DNA of 64,000 nt from Mucilaginibacter paludis DSM 18603 (GCF_000166195.2 NZ_CM001403.1:8110877-8174876), one strand, 5' to 3'; numbered from the stretch's first letter, positions 25,383 through 35,273 are shown. The notes: generated by a model not told the origin, from the letters alone. Numbers and translations are program-made.

Positions 25383-26234
25383 AAATAGGTTCGTAAAAAA
25401 AATCATGCAACAACTTGATTGTGATATCAAACATGACCGCAGATGACGATGGTCATCCCCAATAAAAAAAATATTCAGCAAATTTGATCAATGCCAAAAG
25501 GCAACATCAACAGCTATGAAACTATTATTTATTCGATACTGTCCTCCATTTTACGTAATTGTAGATATAGTCAGACAACTTTTAAACCAATAGTTTGAAA
25601 TGAGGATTTAAGTGAAACATGCCTTTCATTTGCTGTAAATAAATGATTAAATACCAGCTTAAAAAGCTATCTGTTCAAATAATACAGTTTTTAATCCGAA
25701 GTGGAAGTCGCAGGAGATATCATTAGAGAGCAAATGGCATGTTAGAACGGTTTTGAGGGAAGTTTGGTTCAGAAGTTTTAGATGACAGGAACGGCCCGGT
25801 GATCGAAAATTATAAAAAATAATTGTTTTATTATACCATTACGAGGGAGGGCCATCAATCTCCATTTGAGGTTATTTCAGAAAAAAGCCAAACTATGATT
25901 ATACCTACTCGGCTAATCTACTTTCAGCAGTCGGGAAGTAAATGTTGGGCAGTAACTGACTTTCCTTAAAATTGAAAGAGTAGAAGGGTTACTAATTTAA
26001 AATAAGTTTCAATAGCACATATATCCTGTAAACTATAGTACGACAGCGTAGCCCAGCGCTGCCTTTAATTTAAACAGATAACCGTTTAAATATCCAAAAA
26101 TTTCAAAAGATTTAAAGAGTGAAGCATTAATTACACACAGGAAGTATGAAGGAAATTCATTACAGGTATTTCCCGGATTCGCATCGTCAGGAAATACCCA
26201 TATGAAATTGCAATTTGCCCGCAAGTAGTGCGGA
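25383..26234. other. Long intergenic region without a supported gene
   Basis: About 850 bp, AT-rich, with many stops in all frames and no island box. One minus-strand frame (26033-26224, 63 codons) has no recognisable domain or ribosome-binding site and looks spurious. This is the largest gap inside the island; it separates convergent genes and may be eroded coding sequence. Confidence 0.5.
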
Positions 26235-27617
26235 TTAAAATGGATCTGAAAGCGCGCTTGTGCGAATTAACTTTTTGTTTACAAATTCGTCGATACCCAA
26301 CTCGGAAAGTTCACGGCCATATCCCGAACGCTTGGTCCCACCAAAAGGTAGGTCAGCCTGTGTCCAGGTTGGGTGGTTAATGAACACCATACCAGTATCT
26401 ATCTGGTCTGCTACATGCTCGCCACGTTTCACGTCCTTCGTAAACACGGCCCCCCCCAAACCAAACGGTGAATCATTGGCGAGTTTAATTGCTGCCTGCT
26501 CATCCTTAACGCGGTAAAAAGATGCCACGGGTCCAAAAAGTTCCTCATGATATACGGCCATACCCGGTTTGATATCAGTTAAAATGGTCGGATTCATAAA
26601 TGCTCCCGGGCGTTCCGGCCTTTTCCCACCGAGCACTACGGTGGCACCTTCAGCTACGGCTTTATTAACCTGTCCTTCTATTTGTACTGCGGCCGCTTCG
26701 CTGCTTAACGGACCTAGTTCTGTTTTCGGATCCATCGGGTCACCAACGATGATCGCGGATAATTTATCCTTGAATTTAGCCAGGAATTCGTCAGCGATAG
26801 CTTCAACAGCGATAAAACGCTTGGCTGCCACACAGCATTCCCCGTTGTTATTTAACCTGCCTACAACGGCCCATTCTACTGCTTTATCGATATCAGCATC
26901 CTCCAGGATAATAAAGGCATCACTGCCGCCTAATTCCAGCACAGATTTTTTCAAATGTTTACCTGCTTCGGCAGCAATGCTGGCACCAGCTTCTTCACTT
27001 CCGGTAAGGGATACACCTTTTATTCTGTCATCAGCAACCAAGGCAGAGGCACGTCTACCTGATATCAATAAGTTGGTATAAAGTCCCGCGGGCGCACCAG
27101 CTTCTTTAAATAAGTCCTCAATGGCGATGCCGCATTGCGGAACGATTGACGCATGTTTTACTAAAATAGTATTCCCGATCATGATGTTGGGTGCTGCAAA
27201 GCGCGCTACCTGGTATAATGGAAAGTTCCAGGGTTCCACCCCAAATAAGACACCAATAGGACTGTGGCGAATGAATGCTTTGCCATGTTCGGGGTTTAAA
27301 TGCTTGTCGCCAAGAAATTTTTTGGCATTTGTTGCATAATAGTCGAGTATATCAGCGCTTAAAATAACTTCGCCTTCCGCTTGTGCAAATAACTTGCCCA
27401 TTTCCAGGGTAATTAGTGTGGCCAATTGTTCTTTTTTCTCCCGCATCAGGGAGGCCACTTTATGTAGAAGAACTGCACGTTGCTCGTAGCTGGTTTTACG
27501 CCATTCAGTGTAAGCACTTTCTGCCTGTGCTACAGCAGCGTCAACTGCTTTGTCACTCATTTCATCAAAAGATTTGACAACCTTGTTGGTATTCGGATTA
27601 ACTGTTTGTATGGACAT
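26235..27617 (-). CDS. NAD(P)-dependent aldehyde / succinate-semialdehyde dehydrogenase
   Basis: 460 residues of the ALDH superfamily: N-terminal MSIQTVNPNTNKVVKSFDEM, cofactor region GVEPWNFPLYQ and LTGSEEAG, general base VLELGGSDAFIILEDAD (Glu), catalytic Cys in NNGECCVAAKRF, and the C-terminal PFGGTKRSGYGRELSELG. The short length and the ends match the YneI/GabD-like succinate-semialdehyde dehydrogenase group, but the true aldehyde cannot be read from sequence. It is 37 nt after the alcohol dehydrogenase, so the pair could oxidise an alcohol to an acid or run in reverse during fermentation. Confidence 0.92.
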   Translation of the reverse strand: MSIQTVNPNTNKVVKSFDEMSDKAVDAAVAQAESAYTEWRKTSYEQRAVLLHKVASLMREKKEQLATLITLEMGKLFAQAEGEVILSADILDYYATNAKKFLGDKHLNPEHGKAFIRHSPIGVLFGVEPWNFPLYQVARFAAPNIMIGNTILVKHASIVPQCGIAIEDLFKEAGAPAGLYTNLLISGRRASALVADDRIKGVSLTGSEEAGASIAAEAGKHLKKSVLELGGSDAFIILEDADIDKAVEWAVVGRLNNNGECCVAAKRFIAVEAIADEFLAKFKDKLSAIIVGDPMDPKTELGPLSSEAAAVQIEGQVNKAVAEGATVVLGGKRPERPGAFMNPTILTDIKPGMAVYHEELFGPVASFYRVKDEQAAIKLANDSPFGLGGAVFTKDVKRGEHVADQIDTGMVFINHPTWTQADLPFGGTKRSGYGRELSELGIDEFVNKKLIRTSALSDPF

Positions 27618-27654
27618 GATTTGTAGTTTTTAAAATTAACTCAGAATTATTGTA

Positions 27655-28692
27655 TTATGATGGCTTGGCGATCTCCAGTACGATCCTGCCACTGATATCA
27701 CCCTTTTTCATATCATCAAATACCGTATTAATATCTTCCAGCTTAGCCGCATGAACCGTAGCTTTCACCTTGCCCTCTAAAGCAAATGAAATAGCCTCCT
27801 CCAAATCTTTTCGCGTACCAACGATGGAACCGCGGATAGTAGTCCCGTTAATTACGGTATCAAAAATGGAGAGATCGAAACTTCCGGCAGGCAAACCGTT
27901 TAAGGAGAGTACTCCCTTACGTCTCAGTGCCGAAAGCCCTTGTTTAAAAGCAATTGGTGAGGGTGCAGTAACCAATACGCCGTGCATAACACCGGTTTCC
28001 TTTTTTAAAAATGTACCCGGGTCTTGTTCTTTGGCATTCACAACCAGGTCGGCACCCAGGCTTTTTGCCAGTGCCAGCTTGTCGTCAGCAATATCAATGG
28101 CTGCCACGTGGAAGCCCATAGCTTTGGCATACTGAACAGCCAGGTGGCCTAAGCCCCCGATACCTGAAATGGCTACCCATTCTCCTGATTTTGCATCAGT
28201 TTGTTTTAAACCTTTATACACGGTTACTCCTGCACAAATAATAGGAGCCATTTCTGTGAAATTGATATTTGGAGGAAAATGGGCCACATAGCCGGCGTCG
28301 GCAACAACATATTCAGCAAAGCCACCATCGACACTGTAACCGCCATTTTGCTGAGTTTCGCAAAGCGTTTCCCAGCCGGTATAGCAATAATCACAGTTGC
28401 CGCAGGCGCTGTATAACCATGGAACGCCTACAATGTCGCCTTCCTTGATATGCTTCACGCCACGTCCTAAAGCAACCACATATCCCAATGCCTCGTGCCC
28501 GGGAATTAACGGCATCATTGGTTTCGCGGGCCAGTCTCCCTGGCAGGCGTGCAGATCGGTATGGCAAACACCACAGGCGATCACCTTAACTAAGATTTGA
28601 TTTTCGCCAGGCTCTTTGACCGGCATTTCCTCAATGTGTAAAGGCTGCCCGAATCCACGGATAACGGCGGCTTTCATTGTTTTAGGAATCAT
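27655..28692 (-). CDS. Zinc-dependent alcohol dehydrogenase (AdhP type)
   Basis: 345 residues. Catalytic zinc ligands are in CGVCHTDLH and PGHEALGYV. The structural-zinc loop is CGNCDYCYTGWETLC, and the Rossmann motif is GIGGLGHLAVQYAKAMG. This matches propanol-preferring/ethanol NAD alcohol dehydrogenases. Its ATG is 43 nt after the -7 element of S7, and the ALDH follows 37 nt downstream. A second ADH with the same zinc motifs is at 43008. Confidence 0.94.
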   Translation of the reverse strand: MIPKTMKAAVIRGFGQPLHIEEMPVKEPGENQILVKVIACGVCHTDLHACQGDWPAKPMMPLIPGHEALGYVVALGRGVKHIKEGDIVGVPWLYSACGNCDYCYTGWETLCETQQNGGYSVDGGFAEYVVADAGYVAHFPPNINFTEMAPIICAGVTVYKGLKQTDAKSGEWVAISGIGGLGHLAVQYAKAMGFHVAAIDIADDKLALAKSLGADLVVNAKEQDPGTFLKKETGVMHGVLVTAPSPIAFKQGLSALRRKGVLSLNGLPAGSFDLSIFDTVINGTTIRGSIVGTRKDLEEAISFALEGKVKATVHAAKLEDINTVFDDMKKGDISGRIVLEIAKPS

Positions 28693-28734
28693 AGCGTTTT
28701 TAATATAAGTGGATGTGTAGACAACTAATTTTGC

Positions 28735-28801
28735 TAAAGGTGGGAATACATGAGTCAGCTGATGTTATACAAAAGCTTAATTTAGTTACATCATTCACAC
28801 A
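28735..28801 (-). promoter_or_regulatory. Island-type promoter S7 (drives ADH-ALDH)
   Basis: Minus-strand TGTGTGAATGATGTAA (28786-28801), ATAAC at the fixed offset, and -7 element CACCTTTA ending at 28735. Confidence 0.86.
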
Positions 28802-28849
28802 TTCACCGCTCAATCACAACCAGGTCTATGGGCTTAAAGATGTGGTGTT

Positions 28850-29116
28850 TTAACGTCCAAACAATGTTTTTACGATCTTAAAACTACAATTCCAGGAACC
28901 ATTCCTTACCTCGAATAATACATCATCATTTCTTTCCGGAAAATGCTCTTTTACACATCGGGTGATAGTTTGCTTTACCAAGGCGAAAACCGGCCTGAAA
29001 TTATCCTCCTTCCGAAGTACATTGACGATAATATGATCCCCAAATACTTCCAGACTCCAGCCGGATGAACATTTTTCGCGTATGATGTTAAGCATGTTGG
29101 CCTGAAGTATTTCCAT
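28850..29116 (-). CDS. Small unknown protein, 88 aa
   Basis: Starts MEILQANMLNIIREKCSSGW; alternating strands and helix, ending VLFEVRNGSWNCSFKIVK. The RNGSW block is faintly like the FRDGNW motif of the small proteins at 14.0-14.9 kb. There is no signal peptide or membrane segment. It follows the 133-residue unknown gene by 84 nt and may share promoter S8. Confidence 0.62.
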   Translation of the reverse strand: MEILQANMLNIIREKCSSGWSLEVFGDHIIVNVLRKEDNFRPVFALVKQTITRCVKEHFPERNDDVLFEVRNGSWNCSFKIVKTLFGR

Positions 29117-29200
29117 TTTTAAGTATAGTGAAATTAATAAGGTAGCTTGACCCTGTTTTAACCCTTAAAGAGGATTCAGCTATTAGCTTTTGTTTCGAGC

Positions 29201-29602
29201 TTATTCTTCCTGATTTTCGATGGCGGCGGTTATGGCCTCCTTTAAACCATAATCCATACCGTTGCCTAAAAGACTTACCCAGTTATGGGGCAAATGTTCA
29301 AACCAACAAATTGATGCCCCAGGGCTTAATATGCTAAAAAACACAACTTTGTAAATATGATTACTACTTCCATATTTTACCTTCATCACTTTAGTGTGAT
29401 GTATCAGCGCTAAGTAATTAAACTTTATCGTGAATATTTTAAATGTGGATAAGGCAGTTTGTGTTTCCTCCTGGGGTTCACTATCGGGTGTATAAAGAAT
29501 TATAGGTTTCGGGATCGTCTCATCTGTAACTTCTCGGTTTTTATTATCTAATGGGAGCCTTACTGAATAAATGGCGGGTTTGTAAACTTCGGTCAACAGC
29601 AT
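29201..29602 (-). CDS. Unknown protein, 133 aa
   Basis: Started at the ATG 29602 (MLLTEVYKPAIYSVRLP). A GTG start at 29668 would add 22 residues but would lie about 14 nt from the promoter's -7 element, leaving little leader. The protein contains a Pro/Glu/Thr-rich segment (TPDSEPQEETQTA), strand-rich middle (FKIFTIKFNYLALIHH) and a helical end (GLKEAITAAIENQEE). No domain is recognised. It is the first gene behind promoter S8. Confidence 0.65.
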   Translation of the reverse strand: MLLTEVYKPAIYSVRLPLDNKNREVTDETIPKPIILYTPDSEPQEETQTALSTFKIFTIKFNYLALIHHTKVMKVKYGSSNHIYKVVFFSILSPGASICWFEHLPHNWVSLLGNGMDYGLKEAITAAIENQEE

Positions 29603-29681
29603 TGTTTTATAATAAAGTATATGGTAAGAATCATTAAAGGCGACAACGATATTAAAGAAGATCAACACTGTTTAATATATT

Positions 29682-29748
29682 CAAATGTGAGTATAGTCTA
29701 GGAAAGGCGTATTACATCAATAACTTTAAAAGTTACATCATTCACACA
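29682..29748 (-). promoter_or_regulatory. Island-type promoter S8 (drives 29602 gene)
   Basis: Minus-strand TGTGTGAATGATGTAA (29733-29748), a second perfect ATGTAA 21 bp on, and -7 element CACATTTG ending at 29682. It sits in the gap after the Mg2+-ATPase stop codon. Confidence 0.87.
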
Positions 29749-29812
29749 TTAAAAAGAGGATTGATTAAATGGGCCAACTCTTTAAGTAGAACAAACCAGG
29801 CAACTGCCATAT

Positions 29813-32350
29813 TTACTTTGCGGTTCCTTTATTTAATTTTCTGTAAAACCATCTTTTGGCAAGTTCTGCTGCTGCTACATAACAAATGACGACCAACAGC
29901 ATCCAGCCATATAGTGTTACAGGTATTTTAATAAACCCAAATAACGATGCTAAAGGTGTGGCAGGTAGTGCTAATACCAGAAGTAAAACAAAAGCAGTCG
30001 CAGCCGACAGATATCTGCCAGGCATGCTTCTAAAGAAGGGTAGTCTGGTCCGTACAACCAATACAATCAGGATGGCAGATATGACTGACTCGATGAACCA
30101 TCCTGTCTGAAACGTCTTTTCCTTTACATGCAGAAATAATAATAGAATACCAAAAGTGACGTAGTCAAACACGGAACTTAACAGGCCAAAGGTGAGCATG
30201 AAACGCCTGATAAAACGCATGTCCCAATGTTGCGGCGATTGGATATTGATCTCATCAACCTTATCGGTTGATATCGCCATTTCAGGGAAGTCGGTTAACA
30301 GATTGGTCAATAGGATCTGCTTGGGTAGCAAAGGTAAAAATGGCAGAAAAAGCGAAGCTCCGGCCATGCTAAACATATTTCCAAAATTGGCGCTGGTAGC
30401 CATAAAGATATACTTCATGGTATTGGTAAAGGTCCGCCGGCCTTCAACAATGCCTTTTGTCAGCACATCCAGGTCTTGGCTCAACAATACAATGTCTGCC
30501 GCTTCTTTGGCCACGTCAACCGCTGTATTTACAGAGATTCCCACATCTGCAGTATGCAACGCCGTGGCATCATTGATGCCATCTCCCATAAAGCCGACTA
30601 CCTTCCCGGCCTTTTTGAGCATAACAATGATCCGTTCTTTTTGATTCGGCTCTACTTCCGCGAAAATATCCGTCAACGGGGCCTGATGGATCAGGGCTGC
30701 GTTACTCATTTTTTGCAATGCGGCTCCGGTCAGTATCTGTGGTTTTTTAATACCGATCTGTAATGCAAGGCTTTTTGCTACCAGGGCGTTGTCGCCGGTG
30801 ATGATCTTTAGCCCGACCCCAAGCTTATTCAGGTTGCTTAAAATTTCAGCTACATGTGCTTTGGGCGGATCAAACAAGGTCACAAAACCCAAAAAAGTCA
30901 TTTCCTTTTCGTCCTCCCGGGTAAAGTCATGAGCGGCTTCGCCGGGTTTATAGGCAACTCCCAAGGTACGCAGGCCGGCTTCGCTTAACTTGTCATATTG
31001 CTGGAGTATCGACTTTTTTTTGTCTTCGATGGGACCAATTTTTCCGTCACTGGTTTCAACCTGTGTGCAAATGGACAAGATAATTTTTAAAGCTCCTTTG
31101 GTGATAGCGATATTTTGTGTTTCGTTGTTTACCTGTATCGTCAATCGCTTGCGGATAAAATCATAAGGGATTTCTGCCTGGACTTTAAAGGTATTCGGTG
31201 GTCCCTTATAACCTGAAGCTATGGCTTCGTCAATCGGATTATGAAATCCCTGCTGCAAGGAAGCGTTAAGCCAGGCATATTGCATTACCTTGTCGCTGTG
31301 CACCCCATTAATATCCAGGGTATCCTTCAGATTTACTTTTCCCTCTGTTATTGTTCCTGTTTTGTCCGAACAAAGGATATTCATGGCACCAAAGTTCTCA
31401 ATAGCCGAAAGCCGTTTGACGATCACCTGCAATTTCGCCATACGCCTTGCGCCTGTAGACAGATTTACACTGATGATTGCAGGTAATAACTGCGGGGTGA
31501 GGCCAACGGCCAGCGCCAGGGAAAATAAAAAAGAATCGAGCACAGGTTTATGTAAAAACACATTGACCGCAAAGATGATCAGCACCATTAACAAGGTAAT
31601 CTGCATGAGCATATAGCCGAATTTACGTATGCCTTTCTCGAAATCTGTTTCGGGTGCTTTAGATTGTAAGCCCAGGGAAATCTTGCCAAATTCTGTCTGA
31701 ACGCCAGTTTTAATTACCAGGGCTGTTGCTTTACCACTGATGACATGGGAACCCATAAACAAAGCATTGCTTCTTTTAGAGAGTGGGGTATCGACAGGCA
31801 GTTCACCACAAAGTTTTTCAACAGGATAGGTTTCACCTGTAAAGGCGGCCTCGTCAACGAACAATTCCCGGGAGTTTATCAATAAGCTGTCACCCGGAAT
31901 AAGATCGCCTGCGGATAAGATAACCAGGTCACCCGGTACCACTTCTTCCACCGTTATTTCCTTTTTCTTTCCGCCACGTAAAACATCGCAATGCAACTGT
32001 ACTAATTTCAGCAATTCTTTTACGGCATTTGCTGCGCCTTTTTCCTGCCAGAAACCAAGGAAACTGCTGATCAGTACAATCGTTAAAATAATAACCGTAT
32101 CCATTACATCGCCCAAAGACGCGGACAGTAGCGCCGCTACGATCAGCATGATGGTCACTGGGCTTTTAAATTGAGCTAAAAACAAAAAAAAGACAGAATA
32201 TCGGGAATTAGTTTTTATCGTGTTGCTTCCATACTCCCCTATTCTTTTGGCAGCTTCCTGTTCCTCCAGGCCGGATTCACCGGTGTTCAACATTTTGAAA
32301 GCCGCCTCCTGGCTAAATTGCCAAAAGGCTTTGTATTGATCCGTTCCCAT
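29813..32350 (-). CDS. Magnesium-translocating P-type ATPase (MgtA-like)
   Basis: 845 residues from MGTDQYKAFWQFSQEAAF (ATG 32350, 4 nt after the Usp stop); the frame stays open 57 codons further upstream but that part lies inside the Usp gene. P-type ATPase motifs are LFVDEAAFTGETYPVEK (actuator), CSDKTGTITEG (phosphorylation Asp), LKIITGDNALVA and FMGDGINDATALHTADVG (hinge). The C-terminal membrane half has the LLTDFPEMAISTDKVD block of Mg2+ importers (P3B). It should import Mg2+ at the expense of ATP. It is translated with the universal stress protein upstream. Confidence 0.93.
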   Translation of the reverse strand: MGTDQYKAFWQFSQEAAFKMLNTGESGLEEQEAAKRIGEYGSNTIKTNSRYSVFFLFLAQFKSPVTIMLIVAALLSASLGDVMDTVIILTIVLISSFLGFWQEKGAANAVKELLKLVQLHCDVLRGGKKKEITVEEVVPGDLVILSAGDLIPGDSLLINSRELFVDEAAFTGETYPVEKLCGELPVDTPLSKRSNALFMGSHVISGKATALVIKTGVQTEFGKISLGLQSKAPETDFEKGIRKFGYMLMQITLLMVLIIFAVNVFLHKPVLDSFLFSLALAVGLTPQLLPAIISVNLSTGARRMAKLQVIVKRLSAIENFGAMNILCSDKTGTITEGKVNLKDTLDINGVHSDKVMQYAWLNASLQQGFHNPIDEAIASGYKGPPNTFKVQAEIPYDFIRKRLTIQVNNETQNIAITKGALKIILSICTQVETSDGKIGPIEDKKKSILQQYDKLSEAGLRTLGVAYKPGEAAHDFTREDEKEMTFLGFVTLFDPPKAHVAEILSNLNKLGVGLKIITGDNALVAKSLALQIGIKKPQILTGAALQKMSNAALIHQAPLTDIFAEVEPNQKERIIVMLKKAGKVVGFMGDGINDATALHTADVGISVNTAVDVAKEAADIVLLSQDLDVLTKGIVEGRRTFTNTMKYIFMATSANFGNMFSMAGASLFLPFLPLLPKQILLTNLLTDFPEMAISTDKVDEINIQSPQHWDMRFIRRFMLTFGLLSSVFDYVTFGILLLFLHVKEKTFQTGWFIESVISAILIVLVVRTRLPFFRSMPGRYLSAATAFVLLLVLALPATPLASLFGFIKIPVTLYGWMLLVVICYVAAAELAKRWFYRKLNKGTAK

Positions 32351-32354
32351 GATT

Positions 32355-33215
32355 TTAGGTTCTATCTGGAAAAACCAACAAAGGAATTGGTATCTGATGT
32401 GCCATTTTTTGTGTCTCGCTTCCCCTGAAAAGACTATCAATAAAATTATGTGAGCGATGTACCATGGCGAGCATATCGACCCGACCGTTGTTACAGAGCC
32501 ATTCCAGACCTGACTGCGCACCGTTACTTTTATACATTTTGTACTTAATATTTGAAAAATGTACCTTTTCGGGGAGCTCCTTTACAAACCGCTTGATCCA
32601 TTGCTGAAATTCGGGTTTCTTATCTTCCTCTTCATAAATGTGTGTTAGTATTATTTCAGCGTTGAGTGGCGTAGCCAGTTCAGCCAATACAGAAATTGAT
32701 AAAATATCACCTTCGGGATTTTTAAAGTCCGTAGCAAACGCAATTTTTTTAACCGGTGACAATTTTGCTGCGGGTGGTATCAGTAACAGCGGACGTGTGA
32801 CGCTATCAATCATATTCCTGCTATGGTTTCCCAATAATAGCGTAGTTATTCCGCTGCTGCCATGTGTTCCGATAACAACCAGGTCGATTTTCTCACCTGA
32901 GATGACCTCATTGACAACGGCCGTTAAGATGCCTGTTTGATTTAAACATCTTACAGATGGTAAAAAACCTGATTGATCCCTGCTTTTTTCAATAGACGAT
33001 TTGAGTTTAACTAATTCTGATGTACTGTCTTTTAACAGTATATCAGATTCTTCCATTGGCCACACTACCAATCCCGCCTGCGGTGCTTCGGCCGGTATAA
33101 TTACGGCATTGAATAAAACAATATCCGCCTTTATCTGCCGTGCAAGGTAATAACCATATTTAACCGCGTGGATAGCGTTCTTTGAGAAATCGGTCGGGAA
33201 TAGTATCGTTTTCAT
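32355..33215 (-). CDS. Universal stress protein with two Usp domains
   Basis: 286 residues in two UspA-like halves. Half 1 (1-145) starts MKTILFPTDFSKNAIHAVKYG and contains the ATP-loop form VVIGTHGSSGITTLLLGNHS. Half 2 (150-286) starts VKKIAFATDFKNPEGD but its loop (MLAMVHRSHNFIDSLFRGS) keeps only part of the G-x2-G-x9-G(S/T) motif. Half 1 therefore probably binds ATP while half 2 may not. It precedes the Mg2+-ATPase by 4 nt. Usp proteins accumulate on energy limitation and oxygen depletion in many bacteria. Confidence 0.93.
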   Translation of the reverse strand: MKTILFPTDFSKNAIHAVKYGYYLARQIKADIVLFNAVIIPAEAPQAGLVVWPMEESDILLKDSTSELVKLKSSIEKSRDQSGFLPSVRCLNQTGILTAVVNEVISGEKIDLVVIGTHGSSGITTLLLGNHSRNMIDSVTRPLLLIPPAAKLSPVKKIAFATDFKNPEGDILSISVLAELATPLNAEIILTHIYEEEDKKPEFQQWIKRFVKELPEKVHFSNIKYKMYKSNGAQSGLEWLCNNGRVDMLAMVHRSHNFIDSLFRGSETQKMAHQIPIPLLVFPDRT

Positions 33216-33287
33216 TTGGTTAGATCGTTAATAGGAATTTTTATATAGCTGCCCCTTGGTCTTTTTTTTCCATTTGCTTTGTCCGCA

Positions 33288-33353
33288 CAAATATGCCGGG
33301 TCATACCTTAAACTTGTTATATAACTATGGGAATTGGTTACATCATTCACACA
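33288..33353 (-). promoter_or_regulatory. Island-type promoter S9 (drives usp-mgtA)
   Basis: Minus-strand TGTGTGAATGATGTAA (33338-33353), ATAAC at the fixed offset, -7 element CATATTTG ending at 33288. It is back to back with S10; 48 bp separate the two 16-mers. Confidence 0.86.
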
Positions 33354-33401
33354 TTTATAAAACTCTTTTTCAGCCACCAGGTGGGTTTATCATTTCTCTG
33401 A

Positions 33402-33468
33402 TGTGTGAATGATGTAACATATTTTCAGAATTCAGTAATATTTATCGATTGAAATAGGCGCAATTTTA
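33402..33468 (+). promoter_or_regulatory. Island-type promoter S10 (drives dsbA-like and CHAD genes)
   Basis: TGTGTGAATGATGTAA at 33402-33417, GTAAT at the fixed offset, -7 element CAATTTTA ending at 33468; the ATG is 69 nt further. Confidence 0.86.
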
Positions 33469-33536
33469 CACGAATGTGAAATGGGCACGCTAAAAATAGC
33501 TACCCTGTTTTTTAAATCACTCAATTAAAACAGACA

Positions 33537-34061
33537 ATGAACTCAGCCCTTAAAAACCCGATTACTAAACGGGATCACATGCTCGGAATTCAGGCGGCTC
33601 CTTTAGTGCTGCTGGAGTATGGTGATTACCAGTGTTCGTCATGCGGCGATTCTTACATGGCAGTAAATAATGTCATACAGGCAATGGGCGAAGATATTGT
33701 CTTTGTTTTCAGGAACTTTCCGTTAACAGACATACACCCGGATGCCTTCGATGCAGCCCTGGCCGCGGAAGCAGCCGCGCTGCAAAACAAGTTTTGGGAA
33801 ATGTACGATCTGTTGTTTCAAAACCAGGCATACCTAAGCGAAAATGAACTATTTTCCTATGCCAGGCGGATTGGTCTCGATATGGATCGCTTTGGGCAGG
33901 ACATACAAAGCCAGGCACTTATCTCAAAAATTGACGCTGACATTGAAAGTGGATTAAGAAGTGGCGTAAGCGGAACGCCCACCTTTTATATTAATGGTGA
34001 AAAGTTTGATGGCGATTGGACAGGCAGTGGCCTCGTTCAGTATTTGAGGGAGTTGCTTTAA
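33537..34061 (+). CDS. Cytoplasmic DsbA-family thioredoxin-fold protein
   Basis: 174 residues. After a short leader (MNSALKNPITKRDHMLG) comes LVLLEYGDYQCSSCGDSY, with a CSSC redox motif about residue 37-40. A helical insert (about 60-140) follows, then the cis-Pro loop SGVSGTPTFYINGEKFDGDW. No signal peptide is present, unlike secreted DsbA/DsbG, so it should act in the cytoplasm, possibly in peroxide or disulfide repair. It is the first gene behind promoter S10; a CHAD-domain gene follows 90 nt later. Confidence 0.92.
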   Translation: MNSALKNPITKRDHMLGIQAAPLVLLEYGDYQCSSCGDSYMAVNNVIQAMGEDIVFVFRNFPLTDIHPDAFDAALAAEAAALQNKFWEMYDLLFQNQAYLSENELFSYARRIGLDMDRFGQDIQSQALISKIDADIESGLRSGVSGTPTFYINGEKFDGDWTGSGLVQYLRELL

Positions 34062-34151
34062 GCAAGTATGTTATTATGAAGCAACAATCTTTTATAGCTT
34101 AACTGAACAGGTAACAAATGAAAATGGACGGTTCTTTTTAAAATCACACAT

Positions 34152-34997
34152 ATGAGGCACAAGGAAATTGAAAGTATTATCAGAAAAAGATTTGAAAAGT
34201 TAAACACGGCCTTTGAACAGGTCAGGTTACATTTTCGGGAAGATGACATCCGCTCATTTCGCGTAAAGGTAAAAAAACTACAAGCGTGCCTGTATTTAAT
34301 GGAGCATGTAAAAGACCACCATCACGCAATTTGCGTTCCCCGGCATATCGCGGATCTTTATAAACTATCAGGCACTATCCGCACGCTACAGATGCAAGAG
34401 CGTTGCATCCGGAAAACTCTGACCGCCAAAAATATGGCGCTTCCGCAAACTTATCTGGCTTTACTATCTGGCAAAATACTACATGCTGTCGGGGAGCTCG
34501 CTAAACTTATAAGCAACCATGAGTCGCTTGGAAAAGAAGAACTAAACCTTGTGGACTTATTACCGCACCATCTAAGCCAGGGAGATATCGAAAAATTTAT
34601 CGCGTCGAAGGAAGACGCACTAAAAAAATTAATTGCACCGGTATTTCCTACCGATGTAGCATTACATGAAATCAGAAAGGAATTGAAGAATTTATTATAC
34701 ACATCCCCTTACATCCCCACAGATATTGGCACATTGTCATCGTTTGCTTTACTGTCAACGCCAGCGCAAATGGACTCATTTACCATTATTTTGGGGGATT
34801 TTCATGACATGAATGTTGCGATCGACTGTCTGCATGCGGAATGTACGGATATTGAAATTAACGACGATGAAAAAGCAGTGCTGCGAAATATTGAAACTCA
34901 ATGGATGAATGAAAGAACCAGCATTCGTGAAAAAGTTTATGATCAAATACAAAAAATCACCGCTTCCATCCTACCGTTGGCATCACCGGTAAAGTGA
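34152..34997 (+). CDS. CHAD-domain protein
   Basis: 281 residues, largely alpha-helical, with two half-repeats typical of CHAD: DIRSFRVKVKKLQACLYLM (about 30-52) and LHEIRKELKNLLYTSPYIP (about 175-195), each with regularly spaced Lys/Arg/His. CHAD domains bind inorganic polyphosphate through these basic residues. Here the second half ends with IILGDFHDMNVAIDCLH, the L-G-x-x-x-D/H-N pattern. It is cytoplasmic. Co-location with stress genes fits a link to polyphosphate in energy limitation, but no polyphosphate kinase is in the window. Confidence 0.85.
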   Translation: MRHKEIESIIRKRFEKLNTAFEQVRLHFREDDIRSFRVKVKKLQACLYLMEHVKDHHHAICVPRHIADLYKLSGTIRTLQMQERCIRKTLTAKNMALPQTYLALLSGKILHAVGELAKLISNHESLGKEELNLVDLLPHHLSQGDIEKFIASKEDALKKLIAPVFPTDVALHEIRKELKNLLYTSPYIPTDIGTLSSFALLSTPAQMDSFTIILGDFHDMNVAIDCLHAECTDIEINDDEKAVLRNIETQWMNERTSIREKVYDQIQKITASILPLASPVK

Positions 34998-35060
34998 CCG
35001 CTCATGTAATCAGTTTGATGCTGATGCTAATAACCTATCCCCCCCCCGCCTTCTCCAAAA

Positions 35061-35127
35061 AGTGTGAATGATGTAACTAATAGTAAGAATTGAATAACAA
35101 TTAAATACCTGAAAGCCATCAGATTTG
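35061..35127 (+). promoter_or_regulatory. Island-type promoter S11 (drives BON2-ohyA-ldt-mla operon)
   Basis: AGTGTGAATGATGTAA at 35061-35076, ATAAC at the fixed offset, -7 element CAGATTTG ending at 35127. The first ATG is 147 nt downstream, so the leader is unusually long for this set; a run of nine C (35039-35047) lies just upstream. Confidence 0.86.
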
Positions 35128-35273
35128 TATAGTGATAGTCAACTGACATTAAACAAGATTAACCATGTGATGACTACCAGGAACGAAAAAAATCACTTAA
35201 CGCCGATTTACCTGATAGCAGATGACCAATTGAAAATCAGCATTTGTTAAGAACTTGATTAACCCTTACGCCA

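Noticed and set aside
32351..32521. N-terminal extension of the Mg2+-ATPase frame (57 codons)
   Set aside because: It lies inside the Usp gene, has no homology to P-type ATPases, and the Met at 32350 gives the usual family start.
35039..35047. Run of nine C upstream of S11 as a phase-variable tract
   Set aside because: It lies upstream of the box and outside any reading frame; a length effect on expression is possible but nothing in the sequence shows it.
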